Source: Cymodocea nodosa (lineage: Eukaryota > Streptophyta > Magnoliopsida > Alismatales > Cymodoceaceae). Taken from it: a stretch of DNA of 64,000 nucleotides. Made by a program: the position numbers and the translations under genes. Positions 23,236 to 35,339 of the stretch are shown here, piece by piece. Under the pieces are notes generated by a model. It saw only the letters and a list, made by a program, of their open reading frames with translations, did no database searches and was not told the origin of the DNA. Positions within the stretch are counted from its first letter, which is position 1. The number at the start of each line of letters is the position of its first letter. The DNA lies in assembly GCA_036874045.1 (NCBI GenBank), contig JAZBRI010000010.1, positions 950,001 to 1,014,000 of the forward strand, written 5' to 3'.

Positions 23236-24172
23236 TCAATCATACTTCTCCCTCCAGGAGTACATCAGGAAGAACACCCAAGACATGCCCAGGAGTAGAT
23301 CGCCAACGAGCTGTCGGGGCCAATCATGAGCATGGTCCTCGAGACGGTGCTCGAAATATAGTCTCCATAATGCCATGGTGGCATGGAGGACGACGCACCC
23401 TTTGGCGAAAAACGTCTGGAAATCACGGTCTCGAACGAAGGAGACCATGAAAAGGAGGAATCCGATGGTGAAGAGCAGCAACCCGGCGAACGAATCGGAG
23501 GTCTGTATCAATAGCTGGTCATGAGGTGTTGATCCCTGCAACTTCCGAGTCGTGTCGGTCCCGTTGCCAGACATCGATCTTTCGTTGAGGGAGAACATCA
23601 TCGATCCCCCACAGCTTGTGGCGACCAAAGAGTGTAGGATGCAGATTGCCATGAAGACCCTCGATCCCGACGAGGACGATGGTGTTGCCATCCAACACAA
23701 GCCTTCTTCGATCCAAATTGCCACAAAAAACACTATGGAAAGCCGAACGCAGGAAGCACAGAAATGGTAAGGAAATTAAGAAGGAAGGGGAAACCGATTC
23801 CCAAAATCTAACCTCGAACCATAATCTGTACTCGAAGTGTGACTAGAAACCCATCAACCAGGAGAAAACACAGACCAGAGAGAGGGAGAATTTCATAAAG
23901 GAATCGAACCCAATTCCCAAAATCACCCTTTAAACTTCAAACTCTACCAAAACTCCGTAATTCCACAGCGGACAAATTGGAAACCCAAGCCTAAGGACAA
24001 GAAGCGAAGAAACGAATGAACCTGAAAGAAAGGAAAAAAAAAGAAAGGAACCGGATCTACAGATCTCCAAGACCAGGATCAAATCAGACCCAGCTCGTCT
24101 TCCAAATGTGGAAATATTGGATTACCAGTGGCTTCAAGAGGAAGTCGTGAGGGTGGCGAAGTGGAGGTCATG
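23236..24172 (-). CDS. Conserved plant multi-span membrane protein, two exons
   Basis: Exon 1 is 24172-24127 (MTSTSPPSRLPLEAT plus one base) and exon 2 is 23732-23236, with a 394-bp intron (GCCACTG|GTAATC ... CCATAG|TGTTTT), giving 180 residues. The long frame alone lacks an ATG, and an in-frame stop lies upstream, which is why I add exon 1. Phases match exactly. There are five hydrophobic stretches, roughly residues 17-31, 41-64, 95-115, 122-142 and 156-175. Distinctive conserved-looking segments are WIEEGLCWM, LHSLVATSCGGSMMFSLNE, SMSGNGTDTTRKLQGSTPHD, SFAGLLLFTIGFLLFM, and the C-terminal DHAHDWPRQLVGD..WVFFLMYSWREKYD. I recall similar short plant proteins of unknown function and cannot name one. 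It is probably an endomembrane or plasma-membrane protein. Exon 1 is short, so its start is less certain than the rest. Confidence 0.8.
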
Positions 24173-24960
24173 CCTTCGATCCGACGACTCACAGAGAACC
24201 AGAGAGACCCAAATCCTAAGTACCCGCATACTTTTTCTTTCAAGTATAAAATTATATCATCTATAATAAATAAATAAATATTTTTTTATAAATATCTATT
24301 TCAAATATTATAATTGTTATTAAATTTTATGAAATTTATTATTATTTCTTCTAGCCTGTTAATTTTGAAGAAATCGTGGAAGAGGGACAAGCAAGTGAGG
24401 GCCAATTTTTCATGAGATATATCTACGGAACGTTTTCAAAAGGATTTTTGAAGATGTTTGTGTACTTAAAAAATTTAATATTGAAAAAAATAACAATAAT
24501 TTTTTTTTCTTTTATTTTTTGACATTTTTATCTTTGAAATTGATATATTAATAATATATAATTTTAATATAGAAATTATTTATATCTTTAATAGATGAAA
24601 ATTAATATTATAAAAGATATGTAGAATAATAAAGATGTATGAAATTTATTTTATATTATAATAATTATTATAAATGTCTATATCTTATATTATCTATAAT
24701 AAATTTTGTTATTCTTTATTTTATAAATAAATAAAAAATATATTTAATTTATTAATTTTAATATTTTTATTTTATAAATAAAATAAATATATTTTATATT
24801 TTATAATTTTTTATTTTATATATAACACACATCTTTCAAATTTCATCATTTTCTATAATATTCTATCATTTACTTTCCATTCTTTTCAAATACAAAAACA
24901 CTTACTTAAAGGATATAATATAAATTTTAAAGTTAGATGATCATACATATATAATATAAA
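24173..24960. other. Upstream region of the membrane-protein gene, then AT-rich spacer
   Basis: 24173-24230 may be 5' leader/promoter of the minus-strand gene. From about 24250 the DNA becomes very AT-rich (TTTATAAAT / AATAAATA strings) with no gene seen. Confidence 0.35.
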
Positions 24961-25061
24961 TTTTATAAATAACGTAAGTTTAGGTTGAGGAGTTCATTGA
25001 TTGATTTGATCTTGATCGTACTAACCAACGTCTACGTCAATAGCTAGTAGACTAGATTGGA

Positions 25062-26062
25062 TCACTTTTGTATCTAACAGCTAGTAGACTAGATATAATG
25101 TTTAGTGTTTGTACTTGTGCAAGATATCAAGCCTCTCCAAAAGCATTACACTTAAAATCAGTTAAACATATATTTAAATATCTACAAGGTACCAAAGTGT
25201 TTGACTTATTTTATTCTTCACAGAATCAATTGACTTTAGTAGGATATAGTGATGCAGATTATGCAGGATGTAAATCAGATCGAAAAAGCACTAGTGAGAC
25301 ATGTCAGTTGCTTGGTCATTCACTTGTTTTTTGGTTCAGCAGGAAACAAAACTCTATAGCTCTATCCACCACTGAAGCTGAATATATGGCAACAGGCCTA
25401 TGTTGTGCACAGATCTTATGGATGCAACAAACACTAGCAGATTATAAGCTAAATTTTCAGAATACTATTATTTACTGTGATAGCAGCAGTGCCATCAATC
25501 TCTCTAAAAACACAGTTCTACACTCTAGAGCAAAACATATCGAGATTAGGCACCACTTTTTAAGAGACCATGTTGAAAAAGGTCATATTTCCTTAGAATA
25601 TGTCTCTACTAAAGAACAACTTGCAGACATCTTCACCAAACCATTATCTGAAGCTGCATTTAATCATATTAGACGAAATTTAGGGATTTTTTCTTTATAT
25701 GACTTATAATTTCATATCTGCTCTCCAAACTCACCACTAGGAGCTTATTCTACTAACTTCTCTGTTTTGCAGCAATTTAGACATTTTGATACTTAGCTAT
25801 AATTGCTTCACCAACTCAGTATCTGTCTTCTCACTTCTTTTTGACAATTGGCAAAAAAGGGGGAGAAATATCATAGTTTGGTAAGCAAAGCTGTAGTAAA
25901 GTAGGGGGAGAAATTCATGGGGAGTGGTTTCAGAAAATCAGGGGGAATATTTAAATTTACATTATTCTACTTTCCTCGTGTGCTTTTCTGTATAGATATA
26001 TAGGGAGAGAAATACATGTAATACATTGTAAGGTTTTTTGCCATTATCAAAAAGGGGGAGAT
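25062..26062 (+). mobile_element. 5'-truncated Ty1/copia element: end of RT, RNase H, polypurine tracts
   Basis: The frame 25068-25709 starts in the RT tail (LYLTASRLDIMFSVC) and runs through a full RNase H: LVGYSDADYAGCKSDRKST (catalytic Asp), ALSTTEAEYMA (Glu), IYCDSSSAINL (Asp), RAKHIEIRHHFLRD and STKEQLADIFTKPL, ending LGIF. The single intact frame suggests a recent insertion compared with the other relics here. Everything 5' of the RT tail is missing: at about 25060 it abuts unrelated AT-rich DNA. A short repeat AGCTAGTAGACTAGAT occurs at the junction (25041 and 25080). Downstream, three or more purine tracts (AAAAAAGGGGGAGAA at 25855, TAGGGGGAGAAAT at 25902, CAGGGGGAATA at 25940, AAAAAGGGGGAG at 26049) precede the LTR, a known Sirevirus feature. 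Confidence 0.85.
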
Positions 26063-27573
26063 TGAAAGGACCTCTAGATTTTGATATTGCAAAAATCAAT
26101 GTAAAGTTTTGAATTGTATTTATCAGGATTAGTCTGTACAACAAAAAGATCAGAAGATAGACAAATCGAAGCAGCAAACAGGTGGCAATAAATCTCAGAA
26201 TATGCTACTACAGAAAATCAAACAGTTAAGAGGTGTAATTCTCAGGTTAAGCGGGATTGAATGATCGGATAGTTAAGGAGTTAACTATCCGAAAGCTTAA
26301 AGGACTTTTCGAAGAGTTACAGATATAACTATCTGAAAGTTAAGTCATTCAATAAACCACGTGCAGAAATACAGAATGGAAGCTTAAAGGACTTGTCGGA
26401 GACTTAGATAACTATCCGAGTTTTCTTTTCGGAGAGTTAGATAACTATTCAAGTTTTTCGTTAAGTTACAGGTATAACTTTCCAGAACATAAGTCATTGA
26501 ATTTCCCACGTGCAGAATTCCAGAATGAAGTGCAAATAAGTTTTCGGAGAGTTAGAAAGTTAACTATCCGAAATCCTGAAGCGTTTCGGTGAGTTACAGG
26601 GATAACCATCTGAAACTTAAGTCATTGAATTTCCCATATGCAGAATTCTAGAACGAAGTACAAATAAGTTTTCGGAGAGTTAGAAAGATAACTATCCAAA
26701 ATCCTGAAGCGTTTCGGTGAGTTACAGGGATAACCATCTAAAACTTAAGTCCGCCTTTATGCACGTGCTGAATTAAAGTAATCAGAAAGTTAACAGAGAC
26801 AAACTATCTGACAGGTATATAACTGTTTGGTGAGTGATAGTTATAAGTATTCGATTGAATGACAGCTCACAGTAAATATTCTGGAATCCTACCTGGCAGT
26901 AAAGATTAAGTGATATTTCGGTAAGTTACAGATACTCTTCGAAGAGTTGCACAACTAACTATCCGAAAGGATAGGAAAATCAGTAAGATATTTTGAAACG
27001 ATTTTTTGAACGGTAACTTATCGTATTGGGACTGGAGTCTAATCAAGTACAGTAGAATACATTCGTTGGAAGAAAATATGATCGTTGTACATATCAGGTA
27101 TATATACAAAATACAGACAACGGATTTAGGTAGCGCTTTGCTCATACATATACTTACACCAAGCTTAACAGAACAAAAGCTTTAGAGATCAAATCATCTT
27201 CAACATTTGCAGATCAAATTGCAGAAGTTCATCATGCATTCAACTTTGTTGTTCACAAGATAGTGTTTACTGAAGTACACGGATTAAAACTTCAGTGAAA
27301 GGATTGATTGAAGCTTCGACAAGGAAGCTCAAGTGAATGGTTAGTTGATTCTTGCTTAAACCTTAAAGCAAGTGATTGTAAGTTTGAAAGAGTTTAGTGA
27401 AGCCCAAGTATCCCTTAGGGGTGGACTAGCCGTCAGTGGTGAACCACCTAAAAATCTTTGTGTGATTTCCTTATTATATGTTTGCTATCACTTTACATTA
27501 AACTACCTCTAAATTGTTAAGAAACAAATTTTTACCATTCACCCCCCCTCTGGTAAGCCTTAAGGTCCTAACA
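26063..27573 (+). repeat. Sirevirus-like 3' LTR (1511 bp)
   Basis: It starts TGAAAGGACCTCTAGATTTT directly after AAAAAGGGGGAGAT and ends GGTCCTAACA at 27573, giving TG..CA ends with partly inverted termini. Inside are ~130-bp tandem units, each with a CACGTG(CAGAAT) palindrome (26361, 26507, diverged at 26635, 26759) and CGGAGAGTTA ... TAACTATCCGA inverted pairs. The 3' portion has CTTAAACCTTAAAGC, GTGGTGAACCACCTAAAA and CACCCCCCCTCTGG boxes shared with the other LTRs. The downstream sequence has no tRNA-Met primer site, so it is a 3' not a 5' LTR. Confidence 0.85.
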
Positions 27574-27599
27574 ATTTAATCATAGTTCAATCAACTATG

Positions 27600-28530
27600 A
27601 ATATCTGATTATGGAAGAAACTATTGGAATTCCACCCAACACATTAGAAGGAATAAATCATATTATGAAGATAGATGAATGATTAATTATTTACAGAACC
27701 AAACCAAGGTATGCAATTCTGTTACCTGATATTTTGATTAGAAATCCTATCACAAGAGAAGAATGGAATATAAGAAGGCCTAATAGATTTGAAGTATCAA
27801 CTGAAAATTGTGGGTCAACTTTAACATTTTCTAATAAAAATTCGACCATTCCTGAAAAATTATATTATTGGAGACCAATTGGAAATTGGGATGAAGATTT
27901 ATGCTTAAGTGTGTATGATTTTCTAAATAGATCTTGGATTGAAAATACTATGATATATCTAAGACAGAAAGCATAATTAACAACATACATGTCATACTTG
28001 ATGAATATATAAATCTAGTCACAGATATATCGGTTGCATTTAGATTTGATTTATACATAGTAAGCATAGATAGTTATGATGATGACTTTATAGAAATATT
28101 ATCTATACCTAGTGATATAGCTAAACCACCATCTGCAGAATATGATAAAATTCAATTAGGAATGCGGTATAATGAATATGATGATCCTACTTTATGTCTG
28201 ATAAGATGGTGGGATGAATTGAGGAAATTTCAAATATGGATTATAAAAGACCTAAATGAATGGAAGTGGGAAGAGGAATATATTGAAATATATGTACAAA
28301 TAGAAACAACTACATTATCTTGGAACAGAAGAGGATCCCTTTTTGCATTTCATTTCATTAATGGTAATACACTCATATTTAGTATTGATAACATACTACA
28401 AGTTTACAAGTTAAAAAAGAAAGTAGATTGCATTAAAACAGAATTAATAGCACGAAGAATTATGCTTAAAAAGTTTGCTTGGACTGACACGTTTATTCCA
28501 TTCGTTACTACTTTTCAATCATGTTCTTAA
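27600..28530 (+). pseudogene. F-box-associated-domain-like relic
   Basis: Several broken frames on the plus strand read in order. First comes YAILLPDILIRNPITREEWN, then RFDLYIVSIDSYDDDFIEI after a stop and frame change, then a 122-residue frame (28162-28530) with KFQIWIIKDLNEWKWEEEY, LFAFHFINGNTLIFSIDN, ILQVYKLKKK and DTFIPFVTTFQSC. This order (NP.T.EW, then a YK/F VV-like strand, then IWVL.D...W, then PL.FH..G..IF, then a final F.YV.T) is the layout of the F-box-associated repeat domain of plant F-box proteins. The F-box itself is not visible and stops break the frame. It follows immediately after an LTR, so it may be a captured gene fragment. Assignment is tentative and could be a retroelement 3' ORF instead. 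Confidence 0.35.
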
Positions 28531-30316
28531 ACTATGATTCTATGCTTTTAATGTTGTGTGTATTCTGCATTTATTTTTAGAAAAAGAAAAGAAAAAAATA
28601 AAATATCAATTGAGTTTGTTGGTACCTGTTCTAGGAAATCAATTGGCTTGTTTGTGAGCCACCAAAGGCATAGGAGCTTGGGTTCCACACAAGACACTGA
28701 ATTAACAATTTATGTTTTATTATTTTGTTATATATTTTGATTTTATTCGTGAATGAAAAGTTTTTCAGAATCAAAAATTGAAAGATATTGAAGGAGATAC
28801 AAAAGAACAAGGTATGTAATTGATTACTTATCCTAAATTTAGATTTAAACTCAGTTTGTGGAGTTATTCATTAACTCAACGAATTAAGTTCATTGAGTTA
28901 GGTGCTAAGTCAACGAAACAATATTCATGCCTGCTAACATTTACTATATTTAATGTAAAATCTTTTACATTGAGGACAATGCAAAATGTAGGTATGGGGG
29001 GGAGGTAAGTAGATTAAAAGCCAAGTAATTTTGTTAATTAAAGGAATTAGAATGGTACTGCAAAAGTTTTGTAGAAATTAAAATTTTTTTATGAATTTGC
29101 TGTAACTATCCAATAATTGAGATTGTAAAATTTTTAAGCACTGTAACTACTTGAATGTTATATTTATAATATTATATAAGATGTTACAAAATTTTACTAT
29201 TCATACAAATCTAGATATAGTATCTTATGTTTTTGCTGAATTTTATGAGTTTAACAGTTTCGTGATTTTAAAAAGAAAAAAGAATGCTTAATTGAAACTC
29301 AGTAAATTATCTGAAATCCTAAAAGAGCTGAAATGTTGATTTTTTGATTAAATGAAATACATATGATCAAGGATACATTTAATTTGACTGATTAAACTTG
29401 TAGAATGATTTATGTGTAAATCTTATTAAACTATAGAAAAAGTATGAGCTTATTGATATGGATTCATATTTACAATAAATAATAAAAGTAGGACTATATG
29501 AGATTTGTGTTTTATTGCATCTGTATTAATGAAATATGTATATATACTGTGTTGAAAAGAAAAAAAGAGAAAAAAGAGAGAAAAACTTTGAGAGTTTATT
29601 GACTTGCTTGATCACAAGCCTTTTCTACTTGAGCAGATATGTATGTAAGGATTGTTGACCTAAAAAAGGACTCTTTAAATCTGGCAACTTAAGATCCTGA
29701 TCAAATCTAGGATTGTTGACTGAAAGCTCAATATATGGGTACATTAGAAAGCTCTTGTATGATTCAAGCTTTTCAAATTAACTTTTAAAATACAAATATG
29801 CTTATACTACTCTAAAAAGATAAAAGTGTTTTGTGAAATATAGAAATCTTTTGAATCAAGTATATTTTTTGTTATCTAAGATTGCTGAAGTATGAATCTA
29901 GATTAGACTTTGAAGTTGTTTATTTGAGATACAATTCATTATTCTACTTGTTTTAATCATATTGAGTTAGATTGTATTTTGAGTCGTATGTAGTTGAAAT
30001 TTATTCTGGAAATCATATTGGAAAATTCAGGATAACAGATGTTTGAAAAGAAGAAAAAATGATAATATAATTACCACCTATATGATGCTAATATATTTTG
30101 TATGTACTTTACATATGTTTTAAATATATTTGCCGGTTGAAGAGGAGAAAACAATGTTAAAATAGATTACTAAAAAATATAGAATATCTATCTAGTAATT
30201 TAATTTATGTATTTTGAAGAAGAAAAAAATTAAGAATTAATTCTAAAACTTTAGAAAGACCAACTAGTTAGATCTTAGTTTGCTAAGGGACTAGAAAAAT
30301 TTAAATATGGGGGAAG
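28531..30316 (+). other. AT-rich sequence with two polypurine-like tracts
   Basis: No gene recognised. At 28972-29007 the sequence ATTGAGGACAATGCAAAATG then GGTATGGGGGGGAGG resembles the polypurine region of plant Athila/Tat-type Ty3 elements. At 30304-30316 AAATATGGGGGAAG lies just before a possible LTR start. A small palindrome run (ACTCAACGAATTAAGTTCAT) at 28873 resembles the array in the following block. Confidence 0.4.
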
Positions 30317-31010
30317 TGTTTAGAATGAAAAAGTGCATAATGTTAACGGTTAAATGATGGTTAATTGTATAATATTTAGCTTACCATATGAGAATTAAGC
30401 CCTTATATTATAATTGCACTACTATATGATTTAATGAAGGAATCTACATAATTTCAGGGAATTAATGTTAATTAAGTACATTTCTGAACTGTCGATGAAT
30501 TACAAGCTTTTTAATTCTTAAGTATCCAAATTTTTTGTTATTTTGGAGAGTTATATTTAAAGTACTGGATAGTTATGTTTTAAATGCTAAAAGAATATTT
30601 AGGTACATAGTAACAACTCGTTGAGTTAGTGTTCTTTTTGTTGAAAGATCGCATGCCAACTCATTGAGTTACAGGCTTAAAGGTATAAAAAGGTCACATG
30701 AGAACTCATTGAGTTAATGAGTAAAAATCGTAAGTTATATATCTGAACTCGTTAAGTTAGAATTATGCACGTGTTGAATTTAAATGCTTTATTATATCAC
30801 GTGAGATGCACATGTTTAACTCGTTAAGTTAGCATAACTATACGTGTTGAGTTACTTGAATATACACTAAGGTAACACGTTGTGTTAGTAGCTTATAAGT
30901 TATTTCTTTATTGAATGTATTTTATAGTTAAATCAACGAAGTAAGTCCGTTGAGTTATCTGTAACTCTACAGACTATTTATTTTCTAATATGCCATTGTA
31001 GCAGTTGTAA
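30317..31010 (+). repeat. LTR-like block with AACTCGTTGAGTT palindrome array
   Basis: Begins TGTTTAGAATG after a purine tract. Between about 30610 and 30960 it contains at least ten variants of AACTC(G/A)TTGAGTTA or AACTCGTTAAGTTA, plus CACGTG at about 30768 and 30800. The organisation resembles the palindrome arrays of the Sirevirus LTRs at 26 and 44 kb but with a different core sequence. The 3' boundary is unknown. Confidence 0.45.
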
Positions 31011-31229
31011 AAATAGGACATTCGAAGGAAAACCACGATTGCACATATCACACAGGAATTCACTTAAGGAAGGAAGAAGAAATCACCATCGCTGATATGA
31101 ATGAAGGAAATCCAACCGATCATTTAAGTAGAAGCAGTTACTATAGAAAGAAATATAAAAGAAGAGGAGAAAGATGAAGAAAGTGTGTGTGTATGAAGGA
31201 CCGTGCTAACTGTAGGCAGCATCGGAAGT

Positions 31230-34200
31230 TCCCTAAAGCTCCACACCACCACCAAAATCACCAACCATTGGAGGTTTGTGAGGATACTTTCCTGATGTCG
31301 AGTTGATTCTGAGCCAAACACTGGATATTAAAGTGGTCTCCAAATAAATTGTATATCCTGAAATAAAGTGCCATGTGGTTGGACATCTAGCCCAATCAGT
31401 ATCACAGTAAGCATTAAGTTCCAAATTATCAGTGTTGGGATATGAAAATACCATGTGTAGGAGTGCTCTTAAGATAATGCAATATCTGTTGTAAACTTGC
31501 CATGTGACTTTGATTGGGACTTTATAGAAATTGACTTTGTTTTCCTTGTAAATAAACTGTAGTCAGCTTGGGAATGATAGAATTTCATTGCAACAAGAGT
31601 TTCCATTAGTTTGAAGTACCAATTTCTAAATGACTACTTTAGACCATATAATGATTTTTTAAGCAAACAGATTGAATTCTCCCTCTTAGAAGTAACCCCT
31701 TGAGGTAATTTCATATAAACTTCCTCTTTTAATTTACCATATAAGAAAGCATTATTTACGTCCAACTGTAACATGTGCCATCCTTTATGCATGACAATAG
31801 ATAATAAAATTCTAACTATGGTTAATTTTGCCATTAGTGCAAAAGTTTCGTTGTAATTATAGCCCTCTTGTTGTATGCTACTTTTTGCTACTAACAAGGC
31901 ATTGTAACGTTCTATACTACCATTTGATTTATATTTAATTCAAAAAACTCTCTTACAACCTATTGTACATTTGCCCTTCAGTAATGGTACAATTTTCCAT
32001 GTCTTGTTATCTTCAAGAGCTTGTAATTCTGCATCCATGGCATCTTTCCACTTCTAATCTTGAATTGCTTGATGATAATCTCATGGCTCGATTTCACCCA
32101 AAATAGAAGACATATATACATAATGATTAGATTCAATTGCAAGTAGAGTAACAAAATTTAAAAGTAGATATTGTTTATTGCAAGAAGTATTATTGCAAAC
32201 ATAATCTTTAAGATAGTTTGGAAGACGTGATAACTTGTTTGACCTCGTGGTTAATGGCAATGTATTACCACTTAACTTAGGAGGTCCTCCACTTTGACTT
32301 GCATTTATATTTGATGCATTTACATCAGCATCCATATCCATTTGTCTTGACAATCTTCATCAATGCTAAGTTCTTAATCAAATGTTGAAGGATCTTCAAA
32401 ATTATCATCAACAATTTTTGAAATTTAATAATTTTGATTCTCTATACTTTCTATATATACAGATGGATCATCTAATACATAATCAACATTCTCTATGCTT
32501 TCAAAGCTTCTGTCAAAATCTTTATGAAATATTGGCATGATGGTTTGACTAATATCTTTTGAAATTTGCTTGAAAGGAAAAATAATTTCATAAAACTTCA
32601 CATTTCTACTCACAAATATATTCTTTTTAGATAAATCATAAATTTTATATCCCTTTTGACCAAAAAGATATCCCAAGAAAATTCCTTTGATAGCTTTAGT
32701 ATCAAATTTGTTTCTGTTGTTATTATTTACAACATATACAAGGTAGCCAAAAACAAGTAAATTTGTATACTCAAGTCTTTTGTTATACAAAACTTCAGAA
32801 GGGCATTTTCCATTTAAGATTTTGGTGGGCAATAGATTTATTAAACGAGTTGTAGTTAGAATACATTTTCCCCAAAAACTTTTGGGAAGATTAGCTTGAA
32901 ATCTTAGAGCTCTAGCCACTTCAAGTTATTCATATAAGTAAATCTTAGAGCTCTAGCCACTTCAAGTAAATAGATTTTCTTTCAACAATCTCATTTTGTT
33001 GAGGGATATAAGAATAACATTTTTGATGTATTATTCCTTTCTCATAGAATAAGTTTGTAATGGTAGTAGACAAAAATTCTGATCCATTATCACTTTTAAA
33101 AACTTTTACCTTGCTATTAAATTGATTTTCAACTAAAGATAAGAAAGTCTTGATAATCATCAACACTTCACATTTATCTCATTAAGTATGTTCAAGTACA
33201 ATGATCGTAATCATCAACTATAGTAAAGAAATAGTGAAAACCAGCATGTGTAGGGATAGAGAACTTGCCCCACACATCACAATGTATCATACTAAAAGCT
33301 TTATTAGATTTACTATTACTTCTAATGAAGGGTAACTGTTATAATTTTGCTAAAGAGAAAATATTACAAACATTATCATCACTAACATTCTGTATTTTAA
33401 AAGGAAAACTTTGACTAACAAAAGTATCAACTAGATGACCTAACTATTGATGCCAAATATTAGTAGAAATGACATTGTAAGCTTTTAAAGGTCTTGCACC
33501 AACTCTAAGACATATAGTCCGAACAATCTTTTACCCATAGCTATTATTTTCTTTAGATGATGGTCCTAAATGATACAAAGTTGCAAATAACAATGCATTG
33601 AACAATCAAATTGATCAGTTAATTTGCAGATAGATAGAAAATTAAAATGGAAATAAAGAAGGTAAAGGGTTTGAAGTAAATGTAAATCATTGTTGATAAC
33701 TATTGTTCCATGTCCTACAATAGTGAATTGTCCTACGTTTGGCAATTTTACACATTGTCCATTAAGAACTTTAGTTAGGTTCTAAATTAAGACTTGATTT
33801 CCACACATGTGATTGGTTGCCCTATATCTATAATCTACACTTATTTTCCTATAGATGCAAATAAAGCACATATATTTTTGGCTAGATTAGCATAGTATTT
33901 AGAAGTTAAACAAGATTTAATACCTACCATGTTGCGAAGAGGCTATGGATTAATATTACTGGTGTTTAATAGACTTAAAGATGCTCATATTATTCTTGAG
34001 TGATCTACAACTAATAATGGTTGTCGCCATTGCCATGAATTTCACCACAATTCTCATTGCCATCAACAACAACATTGTTTGCATAATTCTTATTAATAGT
34101 ATTTGGCTTATAGACTTGTTTTGTAGGGAGTAACTTGTGCATTTTGTGTCCAAGGGAAAACCATGGATCTAGTAGCATCGATCCATAGTATGTCTTGAAT

Positions 34201-34900
34201 TTTCACGGTGATTACAAAATAATTTCTTTCCCCCCTTTTTGTTGTAGTTTATTGTTGTTATTTTTGCCTTTATTATATTGAGTTCCTTTTCTAGTAAACA
34301 TAGCTAGATTTTTTGTATTAGTTGCTATGCTGGTAATATTTCTATGCTTCTCCTCTTTAAGATTGAGACTATAAGTCTTGGCAAGGTCATGTAAAGGATT
34401 ATTAAGAAGGATTTGTCCTCTAATAATTGAATATGTGTCATTTAAGCCTAACATAAATTTCATCACCTTTTGTCTTTCTAATCACTCTTTATAGACTACA
34501 ATTGTAGTACACTTACAACCAAGTAAACACTGACACTTTGGTAACAGTTCATAAGAAGCCAACTCTTCACAAAGAGTTCTAAGTTTTGTAAAATCAGTAG
34601 CAATTGATAACTATTCTTGTGAACACTTGGCTATATCTGATTGTAATTCAGATGTTCTAAGAGCATTCCCATTAGACAACCTAGATTCCAAATCTCATAT
34701 GCAGAATCCATATTGGATACATTGTTTGCTATCTCTAGTTCTATAGCATCAAGAAGCCAATTTAAAACCATATCGTTACATTGATGCTAGAACTTATGTT
34801 TCTTGGATCTTGTATCTCTAGTTGGAGGGTGAATAGATCCATCAATGAAGCCTATCTTGTTTTTAGAATTCAATGATTTTCACATAGCTCTACTTCATTT
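31230..34900 (-). mobile_element. Decayed Ty1/copia element (Ale/Retrofit-like), minus strand
   Basis: Reading from high to low coordinates: gag (34466-34212: MKFMLGLNDTYSIIRGQILL), a degenerate region at the zinc-knuckle position (about 34150-33950), integrase core (33166-32945: VKVFKSDNGSEFLS, PQQNEIVERKS), integrase C-terminal part (32919-32425: ALRFQANLPKSFWGKCI, NLLPTKILNGKCPSE, GIFLGYLFGQKGYKIYDL), linker (32353-32081), RT N-terminal part (31897-31634: LVAKSSIQQEGYNYNETFA, WHMLQLDVNNAFLYG, LPQGV, KKSLYGLK) and an RNase H start (31454-31233: LNAYCDTDWARCPTT, SGYTIYL). The RT C-terminal half with its YXDD motif is deleted, as only about 180 bp separate RT from RNase H. Frames are broken several times. 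LTRs were not delimited. Confidence 0.85.
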
Positions 34901-35339
34901 AGAGTAATTATTGTTGTATAGTTTATTACTAATTAGAACTTGATTAGGACTGCTTTAAGAATTAGGAACAAAAGGATTGTAATCTACCTTTCACAAGCAT
35001 CATAGATATCCTTTTCAACCATAAGAAATAATGAAACGAAGAAAATATCAAACTGATAAAGTTTTCTAAACAAATGGTTAGAATTGTGTCGATCTAAAGA
35101 TATCTAGTAAAGAAAACTTAGACTATGTTGAATCTAAATGAAGGAAAATAAAACGACACAAATTGGAGTATATTACAAAAGATTTATGCTGATGGTAGAA
35201 GAAACTAATGGATCACAATGAAAGTGAATGATATGGAAAGATCTCACCAAATATTTGTGTAATTATAGAAAATGATAAGAAATTAAAATTTTAATAATTT
35301 TTTTAAAATTTAATAATAAATTAAGAAAATAAATTGCAA
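34901..35339. other. Spacer, probable 5' end of the minus-strand copia
   Basis: AT-rich; no tRNA primer-site complement or LTR boundary recognised. Confidence 0.3.
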
